Shown here in pieces: positions 1 to 6,913 of a stretch of 7,369 bases of DNA. A program made the translations under genes and the position numbers. The stretch's first letter is position 1, and each line of letters starts with the position of its first letter. This stretch comes from an uncultured Ruminococcus sp. GTDB lineage: Bacteria > Bacillota > Clostridia > Oscillospirales > Ruminococcaceae. The DNA is taken from positions 1 to 7,369 of the forward strand of contig UQXS01000123.1 in assembly GCA_900545125.1 (NCBI GenBank). The letters are read 5' to 3'. The notes below the pieces were generated by a model. It ran no database searches and had not been told where the DNA came from. It was given only the letters and a program-made list of their open reading frames with translations.

Positions 1-251
1 AAAAAGAGATCAGCAACTCTTTCATACAAAGCTACGGTGACGCTGAACAAACTGTCGAGGACAGTATATATATAAATCAGCTTTTAAAACATCTCAACGA
101 CAAGCAAAGACAAATCGTCATATTGAAATGCTGCGCTGAAATGACTTTCAAGGAAATAGCAAAAGTGTTGAAGATCCCCGAAACGACGATCAAATCAAGA
201 TACAAAAAGGCAATGGAAATCTTACAGGAAAAGGCAGGTGCAGACAAGTGA
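1..251 (+). CDS. RNA polymerase sigma factor, sigma-70/ECF-like, C-terminal part (5' end outside window)
   Basis: The reading frame is open from the left edge and ends at TGA 249-251, giving 82 visible residues. They contain a typical sigma region 4: the LNDKQRQIVILKC helix, then a helix-turn-helix at about visible residues 48-70 (FKEIAKVLKIPETTIKSRYKKA), which in this family binds the -35 element. The short basic tail after the last helix fits an ECF or sporulation-like small sigma factor. Region 2 lies outside the window, so the subfamily cannot be named. The stop overlaps the GTG start of the next gene (GTGA, 248-251), which suggests translational coupling. The downstream membrane protein is therefore the likely regulator of this sigma factor. 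Seen: frame, HTH and overlap. Known: region 4 signature. Inferred: the ECF class. Confidence 0.88.
   Translation, partial: KEISNSFIQSYGDAEQTVEDSIYINQLLKHLNDKQRQIVILKCCAEMTFKEIAKVLKIPETTIKSRYKKAMEILQEKAGADK
236..240 (+). promoter_or_regulatory. Ribosome binding site inside the sigma gene for the GTG-started membrane protein
   Basis: AGGTG lies 7 bases before GTG 248-250, within the last codons of the sigma gene. It supports the GTG start over the next in-frame ATG (codon 20), which has no comparable purine tract in front of it. Confidence 0.5.
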
Positions 252-1807
252 AAAAAAATGAATTCAATTCTAATCAGGAATTTGAAAAAATACTGAAAGA
301 AAAAATGAATGAACTTTCTACTTCTGTTAATTGCTTTGACAGAATCTCCTCACGAGCATTTCCTGAAAAAGACTCGGATTTTTCCGACTGCGGGTTCACC
401 GTAAGCGACCTTGAAAATGTTACAGGCAGGCGCAGAAAACTTCCAGCACTCAAATTGTTATCTGTGGCTGCGGCAATTGTGCTTTGCATAGGTGTAATTC
501 CTAAAATCGCCCTTATCAACAGCCTGAAGTATTCTATGGATAAATGTGATAACAAGAATAATTACAGCAATATCATACTTGAAATAAATAAAGAAATACA
601 AAACGGTGATTACTATATTTGTGATCTCCCCCTTTATAGTTATTTAAGTCATGATGTTCTTGTTACTCCTATGTACAGATGTCCCTTTGAAGAATGTAAT
701 GAAAATATGAATGTACGAATTTTCATTAAAACTATCGGTGGGATAAGAACCAACCAGATCTACGCCGTAGAATATTACGGAACATACTCTGAAGATAACA
801 TAGTGGCTGCTGCTGAGACCGGAGTGAATTTTTCCGAAAAAGAAACAGCCGAACTGGAAAACAACTTTGATTACTTCTTTGTCAGCGAGGACGAATGCTC
901 CAATGCTGTATCGACGGCTTTCATCGGCAATGATATCGGAGCACTCAGCAATAACAACGGTGCGACTATATCAGCGGCAAGCTTTTCTGATTTTTCTTTC
1001 TACAAAAAGGGAAAAAGCGTCAGATCTGTCCGGACTGATGTTGTCTATTACCGATATGATAATCCCGATAATTATTTCTACGATTTAAAGGTAACAGACA
1101 GCAGCGGTGAGGAAATACAGATTTCTGAAAACTCGTGGAAACGCTCCGTTGACTGCGACGGAAATCCGGTTAATGCAGATAGAAATTCAAACGTTATGAT
1201 AAGAACCGATCTCTTTACCGGCAATTATGAGAACAGCAGCGATATCTGCTATTTCACGCCGGAAATCAGCTATGCATGGGACAGCGAACAGCAACTCCGG
1301 ACAATTGCAGAACACATGGTGGAATCTCACAACGGCTATAACCGCACCGGAACTATTTTAAGTACAATCGCTTTTCCGGAAGATACGGCGTTCCGCAGAA
1401 ATCTGCACGTCTATCTTGGAAAAAAAGTTCCTGTTGCGGAATATCCAGCCAATAATTTCGATGAAGTTCAGTATTATACTTCGTTGGATATGACAAGCGT
1501 AAATGACAATTATATTTCTAAAAACAAGATAACCGATATAATTTCCGGCCTCACCTCAGAATATGAGTGCCTTGAAGACACAGAGAAAAATACGTATATG
1601 ACAGAATCCAACAAAAAGCTTCTTGAAATAGAAAAAGAGAGAGTAAACAGAGAATGTGAAAAATGGAATATGTACGCCGGATTTGTTGATGAAGGTAATC
1701 AACTTCAGATGCAATCTGCTATGGAAGAATCTGAAAAATACTTTAATCAGATACAGGAAGATCTGAAACGACAACAGGCACAGGCAGATTCCGAAAATGT
1801 AGGATAA
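248..1807 (+). CDS. Putative anti-sigma factor: single-pass membrane protein with large unrecognised extracellular domain
   Basis: The 519 aa protein has a hydrophilic N-terminus (1-60), a basic cluster RRRK (61-64), one transmembrane segment (about 67-90, LLSVAAAIVLCIGVIP) and a long C-terminal part predicted to lie outside the cell. Residues 91-430 are rich in Asn, Tyr and Ser with nine cysteines between 100 and 470 (100, 125, 145, 150, 217, 303, 334, 441, 470). Residues 440-515 are charged and look alpha-helical or coiled-coil. I recognise no domain in the ectodomain. The GTG start is supported by AGGTG at 236-240, seven bases upstream, and by the 4-base overlap with the sigma gene. Topology and coupling point to an anti-sigma factor whose first 60 or so residues would bind the sigma factor, but no zinc-binding HxxxCxxC motif is present. 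Alternatives are a sigma-dependent sensor or a surface protein merely cotranscribed. The function is inferred from context only. Confidence 0.8.
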   Translation: MKKNEFNSNQEFEKILKEKMNELSTSVNCFDRISSRAFPEKDSDFSDCGFTVSDLENVTGRRRKLPALKLLSVAAAIVLCIGVIPKIALINSLKYSMDKCDNKNNYSNIILEINKEIQNGDYYICDLPLYSYLSHDVLVTPMYRCPFEECNENMNVRIFIKTIGGIRTNQIYAVEYYGTYSEDNIVAAAETGVNFSEKETAELENNFDYFFVSEDECSNAVSTAFIGNDIGALSNNNGATISAASFSDFSFYKKGKSVRSVRTDVVYYRYDNPDNYFYDLKVTDSSGEEIQISENSWKRSVDCDGNPVNADRNSNVMIRTDLFTGNYENSSDICYFTPEISYAWDSEQQLRTIAEHMVESHNGYNRTGTILSTIAFPEDTAFRRNLHVYLGKKVPVAEYPANNFDEVQYYTSLDMTSVNDNYISKNKITDIISGLTSEYECLEDTEKNTYMTESNKKLLEIEKERVNRECEKWNMYAGFVDEGNQLQMQSAMEESEKYFNQIQEDLKRQQAQADSENVG

Positions 1808-1829
1808 GGCAGCACAGCCATAATTTGGC
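1805..1829. repeat. Short copy resembling the right-edge element
   Basis: TAAGGCAGCAC (1805-1815) matches the right-edge element in 10 of 11 bases and is likewise followed by a small inverted repeat (GCCA-TAATT-TGGC, 1817-1829). The first three bases are the stop codon of the upstream gene. The match is short and could be chance. The remaining intergenic bases, up to the terminator at 1877, hold nothing else I recognise. Confidence 0.2.
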
Positions 1830-1876
1830 AGCCCAAACGGTGACCCGCCGGATGCAAAAGAAAGTTCAATAAACAA

Positions 1877-1904
1877 ACGCCTCAGAGAATACTCTCTGAG
1901 GCGT
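1877..1904. terminator. Bidirectional rho-independent terminator between convergent genes
   Basis: A perfect 12-bp inverted repeat (ACGCCTCAGAGA / TCTCTGAGGCGT) with a 4-base ATAC loop lies between the stop of the putative anti-sigma gene (1807) and the stop of asnB (1911-1913). On the plus strand it is followed by CATGTTTTAT, a short T run. On the minus strand it is followed by TTGTTTATTG, also T-rich. It can end transcription from both sides. Confidence 0.85.
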
Positions 1905-1910
1905 CATGTT

Positions 1911-3740
1911 TTATACTAATTGTATTTTAAATTTTCTCATCCAGTAATCAAGCTGAATAAAAAACGCAATAGTCTGCGGAAGATTCATCAGTTGCCCGTA
2001 CCACTGAACATGATCCACATGGGTAAGAAGCCGTTCAAGTGCCTGACGGCTTACCAGTTCAGTAAGCGGACTGCATTTGTCGTCCGTAATTTTTCTTAGC
2101 CTTGACGTTACAGCTTCTAAAAAAGCCGGATTATGCGTCTTTGGATAGGGACTTTTCTTTCTGCGCAGCACCTTTTCCGGCAGCCAGTCACTCATCGCCT
2201 CACGTAGCAGACCTTTTTCCTGTCCCTGCCAGTCCTTGTACTCCCAGCGGACGTTATAGAGGTATTCTGCAATACGGTAATCGCAGAACGGCACACGGAC
2301 TTCAAGTCCGCTGTACATACTCATTCTGTCCTTGCGGTCAAGAAGATTCTGCATAAACCAGTTGAAATTAAGCTGAGTCATCTCACGCATACGTGATTCA
2401 AGATCGCTGTCCGTTTTTAGTTTCAGAGTATCGTCAGCCGTTCTTCTATACGCACTGTATACATAGTCATCGGCATCTATCCGGTTTCTGTAGGCATCAC
2501 CGAGAAAACTTCTGCGGTAGGAAGTACTCTGCGCCCAGGGGAAACCGTCAGTCATGCGGATATCCTTATCCCTGTACCATGGATAGCCGCCGAAAATCTC
2601 GTCGGCGCACTCTCCGGACAGAGCTACAGTTCCGTGCTTTTTGATCTCACGGCAAAGCAGCAGCATGGAAGCATCTACATCTGCCATTCCGGGCAAACCT
2701 CTTGCATCAACAGCTTCGTCAAGAGCGCCGGTCAGTTCGGGAGTATCCACCACGATCCAATGATGATCTGTTCCGAGATATTCTGCCATGCATTCTATAT
2801 ATTCCGGATCGCTGTTTGGCTGAAAATGGCTTTTTCTGAAATATTTATCATTATCATGATAATCAACGGAAAAAGTGCTTAATTTCTTGCCCTGCTTTTT
2901 CATTTCTGATGCAGCAACACTTGAAATAAGGCTTGAATCCAGACCTCCGGAAAGAAATGTGCAGACAGGCACATCGGATACCAGCTGTCGCCTTATGGAG
3001 TCAAGCAGAAGTTCACGGACGTGCTCGGCAGTCTGTTCAAATGATTCATCGAGTTCATATGCACGGAGACGCCAGTATTCCTCCAGTTTCAGACCACGTT
3101 CAGTATAAAATCCACGCCAGCCCGGCATAATTTCCTTTACGCCCCTGATAACGCCGCAGCCGGGAGTTCTTCCCGGAGCCATAAGTATAAGTTCAGATAC
3201 GCCGGTCTCGTCGATTTCATGGGGAATATCGGGATGTTCCAGCAGAACCGGAAGCTCGGAAGCAAAGATCAGCCTATCGCCCGTATCGTAATAGAACAGT
3301 GGCTTAACGCCTATTCTGTCTCTTGCCAGAAAAACACGGTGTTCCGCCTCGTCATAGACTGCAAAGGCGAAAATCCCGTTAAAGCGGTCTACACAGGCTT
3401 TCCCCCACTTGATGTAGCTTTTCAGAACTACCTCGGTATCAGAAGAAGTTTCAAACTCAAATTCCTGTTCAAGTTCACGGCGGATCTCCTGAGTATTATA
3501 CAGCTCACCGTTGTAAACCAGAGTATATGTTTTTTCTCCGAATGCACAGCTCATAGGCTGACGTCCGCCTGATATGTCGATAACCGCAAGTCTTGTATGA
3601 ATAAGTGCCGCCTCACGGGTGAGAACTATTCCACGCTGATCGGGGCCACGTCTTATCATTGCCCTCTGCATCTTCTCATATATTTTCATATCATTGCGCA
3701 TATCCTCAGAAAAACTTATAGCTCCTGCAATTCCGCACAT
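1911..3740 (-). CDS. asnB: Asparagine synthetase (glutamine-hydrolysing)
   Basis: A cytosolic enzyme that converts aspartate, glutamine and ATP to asparagine, glutamate, AMP and PPi. The 609 aa protein is complete. The N-terminal class II glutaminase domain (about 1-200) starts Met-Cys-Gly, with Cys2 as the nucleophile, followed by RRGPD (30-34), R50, YNGELYN (76-82) and SSDTE (99-103). The synthetase domain carries the ATP PP-loop LSGGLDSS (263-270), LSGECADEIFGGY (374-386) and DRMSMYSGLEVRVPF (471-485), plus a basic RRKKSPYPK stretch (526-534) where the catalytic lysine of the family lies. No key residue is missing. Length is near the 600-630 aa Firmicute enzymes and longer than the 554 aa E. 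coli AsnB. GGAGGAG lies just before the start. The DUF4317 gene ends 60 bases upstream on the same strand with no visible terminator between, so the two may be cotranscribed. No T-box leader is visible. A related amidotransferase acting on another substrate is possible but less likely. Confidence 0.96.
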   Translation of the reverse strand: MCGIAGAISFSEDMRNDMKIYEKMQRAMIRRGPDQRGIVLTREAALIHTRLAVIDISGGRQPMSCAFGEKTYTLVYNGELYNTQEIRRELEQEFEFETSSDTEVVLKSYIKWGKACVDRFNGIFAFAVYDEAEHRVFLARDRIGVKPLFYYDTGDRLIFASELPVLLEHPDIPHEIDETGVSELILMAPGRTPGCGVIRGVKEIMPGWRGFYTERGLKLEEYWRLRAYELDESFEQTAEHVRELLLDSIRRQLVSDVPVCTFLSGGLDSSLISSVAASEMKKQGKKLSTFSVDYHDNDKYFRKSHFQPNSDPEYIECMAEYLGTDHHWIVVDTPELTGALDEAVDARGLPGMADVDASMLLLCREIKKHGTVALSGECADEIFGGYPWYRDKDIRMTDGFPWAQSTSYRRSFLGDAYRNRIDADDYVYSAYRRTADDTLKLKTDSDLESRMREMTQLNFNWFMQNLLDRKDRMSMYSGLEVRVPFCDYRIAEYLYNVRWEYKDWQGQEKGLLREAMSDWLPEKVLRRKKSPYPKTHNPAFLEAVTSRLRKITDDKCSPLTELVSRQALERLLTHVDHVQWYGQLMNLPQTIAFFIQLDYWMRKFKIQLV

Positions 3741-3744
3741 ACTA

Positions 3745-3752
3745 TCTCCTCC
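3745..3752 (-). promoter_or_regulatory. Strong ribosome binding site of asnB
   Basis: On the minus strand this reads GGAGGAGA, followed by TAGT and then the ATG at 3738-3740. It is an almost ideal Shine-Dalgarno sequence and fixes the asnB start, so that Cys2 follows Met1. Confidence 0.85.
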
Positions 3753-3800
3753 ATTAATTTGGTATTAGTCAGTATATGCAGAAAGAATTGGGATAATTCC

Positions 3801-4928
3801 TCAGAGAGTAACCGGCAGTCCGTTTATTTCGATAGTAGGATCATCAATATCAATAAGGAGACATTTTCTTCCGTCTATCACGCTAATGCGAACTTTATCG
3901 GTGGCAGACGGTTTGATATTGACTGTAATTCCCGGTGAAGCAAGAACTGTTTTTGTTTCAATAAGATTTGCAGCAGTAAGCGGAGCTGTTCCGCATACTT
4001 TTTCATATACCGGCTCTACCATATCCACACGTTCCTGCGGCAGTCCGGAATCCGAAAAAATATCTTTGAGCATTGCCGGTTCGATAACTGTTCTGTCGGT
4101 TTCTTCCTTGCCGTCCTCAACGACATCCTGAATTTTTTCGTTTACGGTTTTTATAAGCATATAGTCCAGATCATCGCCTGCCACGCTTTTGAGTATACTC
4201 TGGAAATTTGCCTTTTCATTTTCTGCGGACATAACAAAATTACAGCCGAGAACATTCTCGATAATTGAAATATCAGGTTTGCTTGCAGTCTTGGTATAGT
4301 ACATCACATGATTTATGTCGCTGCTCCTGTTACTGAAAACAGGGAACAAAAATCCGTCTGAGGGAGATTTGCTTATAATAAGCTCCGTATTGACTTTTTT
4401 GGTTATCTCATTATTGAATGAATCGAAAATAAAGCCGTCAGTACCCGTATTCACCGGACAGAACGCCGTAAGTATGTAACGATAGACCTCATCCTCGCCG
4501 ACAGCGAATTCATCATTTTTATCCTTGCGTCTGACAGTGTAACTGCAATAAGCTGTCAGAACAGCAAACGGGCCTTCGCAGGCAATGTTGGCAGCAATAT
4601 GATTTAAAAACTCCTCACAGACCGCATCATCCTTGAGTTCAGATTTCAGCAGTGTATAGAGTATATTCTGTGGTTTTCCCTCTTCATACGCCTCATTGGG
4701 GAATTCATACTCAACAAATGATTTTCCGACATTTGTATTGAGAACTTTTTTCAATGTTTCCTCGTAAACGTCATGTTCTTCAACGGACATGGTTAGGCAG
4801 GAGTTCACATTATGACACCGGAGATTTTTCTCGGCATCCACAAAGCCTGTGAGGAGACGCTCCATAACGAAAAATCCGCTTTTATCTGAAAAATTCTTTT
4901 TGATCTCTGCTGTTTCCTTTTTATTCAT
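3801..4928 (-). CDS. DUF4317 family protein
   Basis: A 375 aa protein, predicted soluble, with no signal peptide or membrane segment. It matches DUF4317 from memory: the opening MNKKETAEIKKNF, CPVN (157-160), the motif SPSDGFLFPVFSNRSSDINH (188-207) followed by VMYYTK, LGCNF (227-231), and the end INGLPV. The family is widespread in Clostridia and its function is unknown. Start choice: the ATG at 4926-4928 gives the family N-terminus. An upstream in-frame ATG at 4965-4967 would add 13 residues but lies between the -35 and -10 of the gene's own promoter, so it cannot be in the transcript. The ribosome site is AAAGGAAAGGA, with a rather long spacer of about 10 bases. The gene precedes asnB by 60 bases on the same strand; a functional link to asparagine metabolism is not shown. 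Confidence 0.9.
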   Translation of the reverse strand: MNKKETAEIKKNFSDKSGFFVMERLLTGFVDAEKNLRCHNVNSCLTMSVEEHDVYEETLKKVLNTNVGKSFVEYEFPNEAYEEGKPQNILYTLLKSELKDDAVCEEFLNHIAANIACEGPFAVLTAYCSYTVRRKDKNDEFAVGEDEVYRYILTAFCPVNTGTDGFIFDSFNNEITKKVNTELIISKSPSDGFLFPVFSNRSSDINHVMYYTKTASKPDISIIENVLGCNFVMSAENEKANFQSILKSVAGDDLDYMLIKTVNEKIQDVVEDGKEETDRTVIEPAMLKDIFSDSGLPQERVDMVEPVYEKVCGTAPLTAANLIETKTVLASPGITVNIKPSATDKVRISVIDGRKCLLIDIDDPTIEINGLPVTL

Positions 4929-4958
4929 TTTTAATTTTCCTTTCCTTTTGATATTTCT

Positions 4959-4987
4959 ATTATACATTATTGCCGGAATTTTTGCAA
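4959..4987 (-). promoter_or_regulatory. Sigma-A type promoter for DUF4317 and probably asnB
   Basis: On the minus strand, TTGCAA (4982-4987) and a perfect TATAAT (4959-4964) are separated by exactly 17 bases. Transcription would start near 4952, leaving a leader of about 24 bases before the ATG at 4928. This excludes the upstream ATG at 4967 as a start. Confidence 0.8.
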
Positions 4988-5009
4988 GCAGTAATTTTTC
5001 AGTGCAATG

Positions 5010-5024
5010 CAGAATATAATTCTG
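5010..5024 (+). promoter_or_regulatory. -10 element of the GHL10 lipoprotein gene within a 15-bp inverted repeat (possible operator)
   Basis: TATAAT at 5015-5020 is a perfect -10 element, placing a start near 5027 and a leader of about 36 bases. The -35 region at 17 bases' distance (TAATTT, 4992-4997) is poor. The -10 is covered by the inverted repeat CAGAAT-ATA-ATTCTG (5010-5024). A weak -35 plus a symmetric site over the -10 suggests regulation, but this is inference. Confidence 0.45.
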
Positions 5025-5050
5025 AAAGCCTGTACATAAACTAATTGTTA

Positions 5051-5057
5051 AAGGAGA
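5051..5057 (+). promoter_or_regulatory. Ribosome binding site deciding the lipoprotein start
   Basis: AAGGAGA stands 5 bases before ATG 5063-5065. The longer frame from TTG 5045 would begin upstream of this site and spoil the signal peptide, so 5063 is preferred. Confidence 0.85.
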
Positions 5058-5062
5058 CTGCT

Positions 5063-6214
5063 ATGAAATATATAATTCTTTTATTTATCCCCCTGATTTT
5101 ATGCTCCTGTTCTGCTCCGGATGCTCCTGCCGAGGAATCATCCGGAATTCCCGTTACAACATTCGTACAGGATTTTGAACAGCTTCACATTGATATTCCG
5201 GAGGGCTATCCGCCAATAAACTACGAATACCAGACCGGACAGTGGTTTCCGTATATGCAGTACGAAGATTATATGTACGGAAAAACGGCAGAGGAATTCC
5301 GGGCTGCCGTTCGTGAACGATTCACACAGGCAAAGGAAAACGGAATAAACACCGTATATCTTCATATCCATCCCTGCGGAGATGCATATTACAAGTCCGA
5401 GATCTTTCCAAAGGGCGTAAGCCTTGACGGGGACTATGATCCTTTAGCCATAATGCTCGAGGAAGCGCACCGGCTGGAACTTTCGGCTCACGGCTGGCTG
5501 AATCCACTGCGATGCCAGACGGCTGAACAAATGGAGACTCTGCCTGACGATTTCATAATCAAAAAATGGACAGAAGATCCCGACTGCCGCATTGCCAAGC
5601 TGGTAGGAAACCGCTGGTATCTCGACCCGTCCTATCCCGAAACATCGGAACTTCTCAGTGCCTGCGTCAGGGAACTCTTAGAAAATTATGACCTTGACGG
5701 CATACATATCGACGATTACTTCTATCCCACATCGGACGAGAATTTCGACAGCGTAGAATTTGAAAAAAGCGGCAGCAGCGATCTTGCACAATGGAGACTT
5801 TCCAATTGTACAGGATTTGTCAAAACAATATACGATACAGTAAAGGCACACGACAGCAGAGTTCTTTTCGGAATCAGTCCCCAGGGTAATATTGAATCAA
5901 ATTATAACTCACAGTATGCAGATGTTAAGCTCTGGGCAGGCAGTGAGGGATATTGTGACTATATCGTTCCGCAGATATATTTCGGATTTGAAAACGCCGT
6001 ATGTCCCTTTGAGCCTACTCTCAGACGCTGGGAGGAACTGCGTGGAGACAGTCCGGTAAAGCTCATTATTGGTCTTGCGGCATATAAGCAGGGCAAGGAA
6101 GATAAATGGGCAGGTCAGGCTGGAGAAAGAGAGTGGATAGAATCACCTGATATAATAAGCCGCCAGACGGAACTTGTAAAATCTTCAGCAGCCGACGGAT
6201 ATGCGCTGTACTGA
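5063..6214 (+). CDS. Secreted lipoprotein with glycosyl-hydrolase-like GHL10 (DUF187) TIM barrel
   Basis: A 383 aa protein. The N-terminus is a lipoprotein signal peptide: K2, hydrophobic residues 3-14, lipobox LCSC with Cys16 as the likely lipidated residue, then an acidic, Ser/Pro-rich linker. From about residue 75 it follows the GHL10/DUF187 (YngK-like) pattern: FRAAVRERFTQAKENGINTVYLHIHP (79-104), AHGWLNP (142-148), WYLDPS (185-190), DGIHIDDYFYP (212-222), FGISPQGN (269-276), YIVPQIYFG (300-308) and IIGLAAYK (335-342). The Asp pair in HIDD and the Asp of YLDPS lie where the family's active-site acids are expected. It probably acts on a cell-surface or environmental glycan; the substrate is unknown. 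The protein ends right after DGYALY, which would be the last barrel strand. Homologues I recall continue with another helix, so the C-terminus may be truncated. It is divergent from DUF4317, and no terminator is visible after it. Confidence 0.88.
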   Translation: MKYIILLFIPLILCSCSAPDAPAEESSGIPVTTFVQDFEQLHIDIPEGYPPINYEYQTGQWFPYMQYEDYMYGKTAEEFRAAVRERFTQAKENGINTVYLHIHPCGDAYYKSEIFPKGVSLDGDYDPLAIMLEEAHRLELSAHGWLNPLRCQTAEQMETLPDDFIIKKWTEDPDCRIAKLVGNRWYLDPSYPETSELLSACVRELLENYDLDGIHIDDYFYPTSDENFDSVEFEKSGSSDLAQWRLSNCTGFVKTIYDTVKAHDSRVLFGISPQGNIESNYNSQYADVKLWAGSEGYCDYIVPQIYFGFENAVCPFEPTLRRWEELRGDSPVKLIIGLAAYKQGKEDKWAGQAGEREWIESPDIISRQTELVKSSAADGYALY

Positions 6215-6271
6215 TGCAGGCATGAGACAAAATTACCAAAAAGCAGTGAAACTTCCTGTATAAATCAACGA

Positions 6272-6300
6272 TTGCATTGACGGCGCAAATATGATATAAT
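6272..6300 (+). promoter_or_regulatory. Sigma-A type promoter with extended -10 for the zinc-ribbon/DUF4234 gene
   Basis: TTGCAT (6272-6277), a 17-base spacer and TATAAT (6295-6300), with TG one base before the -10 (TGATATAAT, an extended -10). Transcription would start near 6307. A 16-base A/T palindrome (6296-6311) spans the -10 and the start point. Confidence 0.8.
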
Positions 6301-6316
6301 AATATTATTATTTAAA

Positions 6317-6322
6317 GTGAGG
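6317..6322 (+). promoter_or_regulatory. Ribosome binding site deciding the zinc-ribbon/DUF4234 start
   Basis: GTGAGG stands 6 bases before ATG 6329-6331. A GTG at 6317 in the same frame is part of this site, so it is not the start. With 6329 the protein begins MKCEYC, with the zinc ribbon right at the N-terminus. Confidence 0.75.
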
Positions 6323-6328
6323 TTTATT

Positions 6329-6868
6329 ATGAAGTGCGAATACTGCGGATATGAATTCAACGAAAATTACTGCCCCAACTGCGGAGCTGCTGCTCCGGAA
6401 CAGACACCTGAAATATTCCAGCCGCCTGTAAAAAACGACCATCAGCAAAACAATTGCGGAAATCAAAATAATTATTTTGATTACAGAAATCAAAAACAAT
6501 ACAGCAGATACAAAACATCAGGCATACAGACACGTTCAATTGTTTCCTGCATTATTCTGACGATAGTGACCTGCGGAATTTATGGTATTCTATGGTTCGG
6601 AAATCTTAACGACGAAGCGAACTTTCTTTCCGAGGAACGTACACCAACTTCCGGAGGAATAGCTTTTCTTCTGTGTATTTTCACCTGCGGAATATATTAT
6701 TTTTTCTGGGCATACAATCAGGGAACAAAAATAGACCGTGCGTATATAATACGCAATCAGACTCCGCCGAAGCACGGAATCCTGTATCTCGTGCTGACAT
6801 TCGTGCCATACGTCGGAGGACTCCTGACATACTGCATTATGCAGAACGACATAAACTACATTGCCTGA
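6329..6868 (+). CDS. Zinc-ribbon, DUF4234-type integral membrane protein
   Basis: A 179 aa protein. Residues 3-18 form a zinc ribbon (C3-x2-C6, x8, C15-x2-C18). An Asn/Gln-rich, probably flexible linker follows (about 25-65). Three hydrophobic segments come next: about 69-92, 109-129 and 149-171. The first two hold the repeated motif TCGIYGILWF (81-90) and TCGIYYFFWA (119-128), typical of DUF4234. Each is followed by a polar stretch with charged residues (LNDEANFL; NQGTKIDRA). The zinc ribbon would lie on the cytoplasmic side, but topology is inferred. The function of the family is unknown. The gene has its own promoter and is followed by a terminator 9 bases after the stop. The next gene, DUF2752, is another small Cys-rich membrane protein, so the two may work together. 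Confidence 0.85.
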   Translation: MKCEYCGYEFNENYCPNCGAAAPEQTPEIFQPPVKNDHQQNNCGNQNNYFDYRNQKQYSRYKTSGIQTRSIVSCIILTIVTCGIYGILWFGNLNDEANFLSEERTPTSGGIAFLLCIFTCGIYYFFWAYNQGTKIDRAYIIRNQTPPKHGILYLVLTFVPYVGGLLTYCIMQNDINYIA

Positions 6869-6876
6869 ACCAGAAT

Positions 6877-6903
6877 AATTGCCCCGAAGCAGGGGCAATT
6901 TTT
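6877..6903 (+). terminator. Rho-independent terminator between the DUF4234 and DUF2752 genes
   Basis: AATTGCCCC (6877-6885), loop GAAGCA (6886-6891) and GGGGCAATT (6892-6900) form a perfect 9-bp stem. A T run (6899-6903) follows directly. It lies only 10 bases before the ATG of the next gene on the same strand, so it may act as a partial terminator or attenuator. Confidence 0.85.
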
Positions 6904-6913
6904 ACTGCATTAT

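Noticed and set aside
1556..1876. A 106-codon minus-strand frame opposite the end of the putative anti-sigma gene
   Set aside because: It mirrors the helical coding region of the plus-strand gene, has no ribosome site of note, and its hydrophobic look comes from the complement of Lys/Glu codons.
2850..2863. A perfect palindrome ATTATCATGATAAT inside asnB
   Set aside because: On the coding strand it encodes part of DYHDND in a normal family segment. Codons for Asp, Tyr, His and Asn produce this symmetry, so no regulatory role is needed to explain it.
3219..3572. A 117-codon plus-strand frame inside asnB
   Set aside because: It is antisense to a fully conserved glutaminase domain, has no family resemblance, and no promoter or ribosome site.
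3771..3776. Possible separate asnB promoter: TATACT on the minus strand in the 60-base gap
   Set aside because: No acceptable -35 box stands 16-18 bases upstream; the best candidate (TTATCC) is only 14 bases away. Cotranscription with DUF4317 is a simpler reading.
3799..3812. CCTCAGAGA shared by the end of the DUF4317 gene and the stem of the terminator at 1877-1904
   Set aside because: The match is about 9 bases and at 3799 it is made of the last codons and stop, with no second arm nearby, so chance is likely.
4965..4967. Upstream ATG for the DUF4317 gene, adding 13 residues
   Set aside because: It lies between the -35 and -10 boxes of the gene's own promoter, and the family's N-terminus begins at the ATG of 4926-4928.
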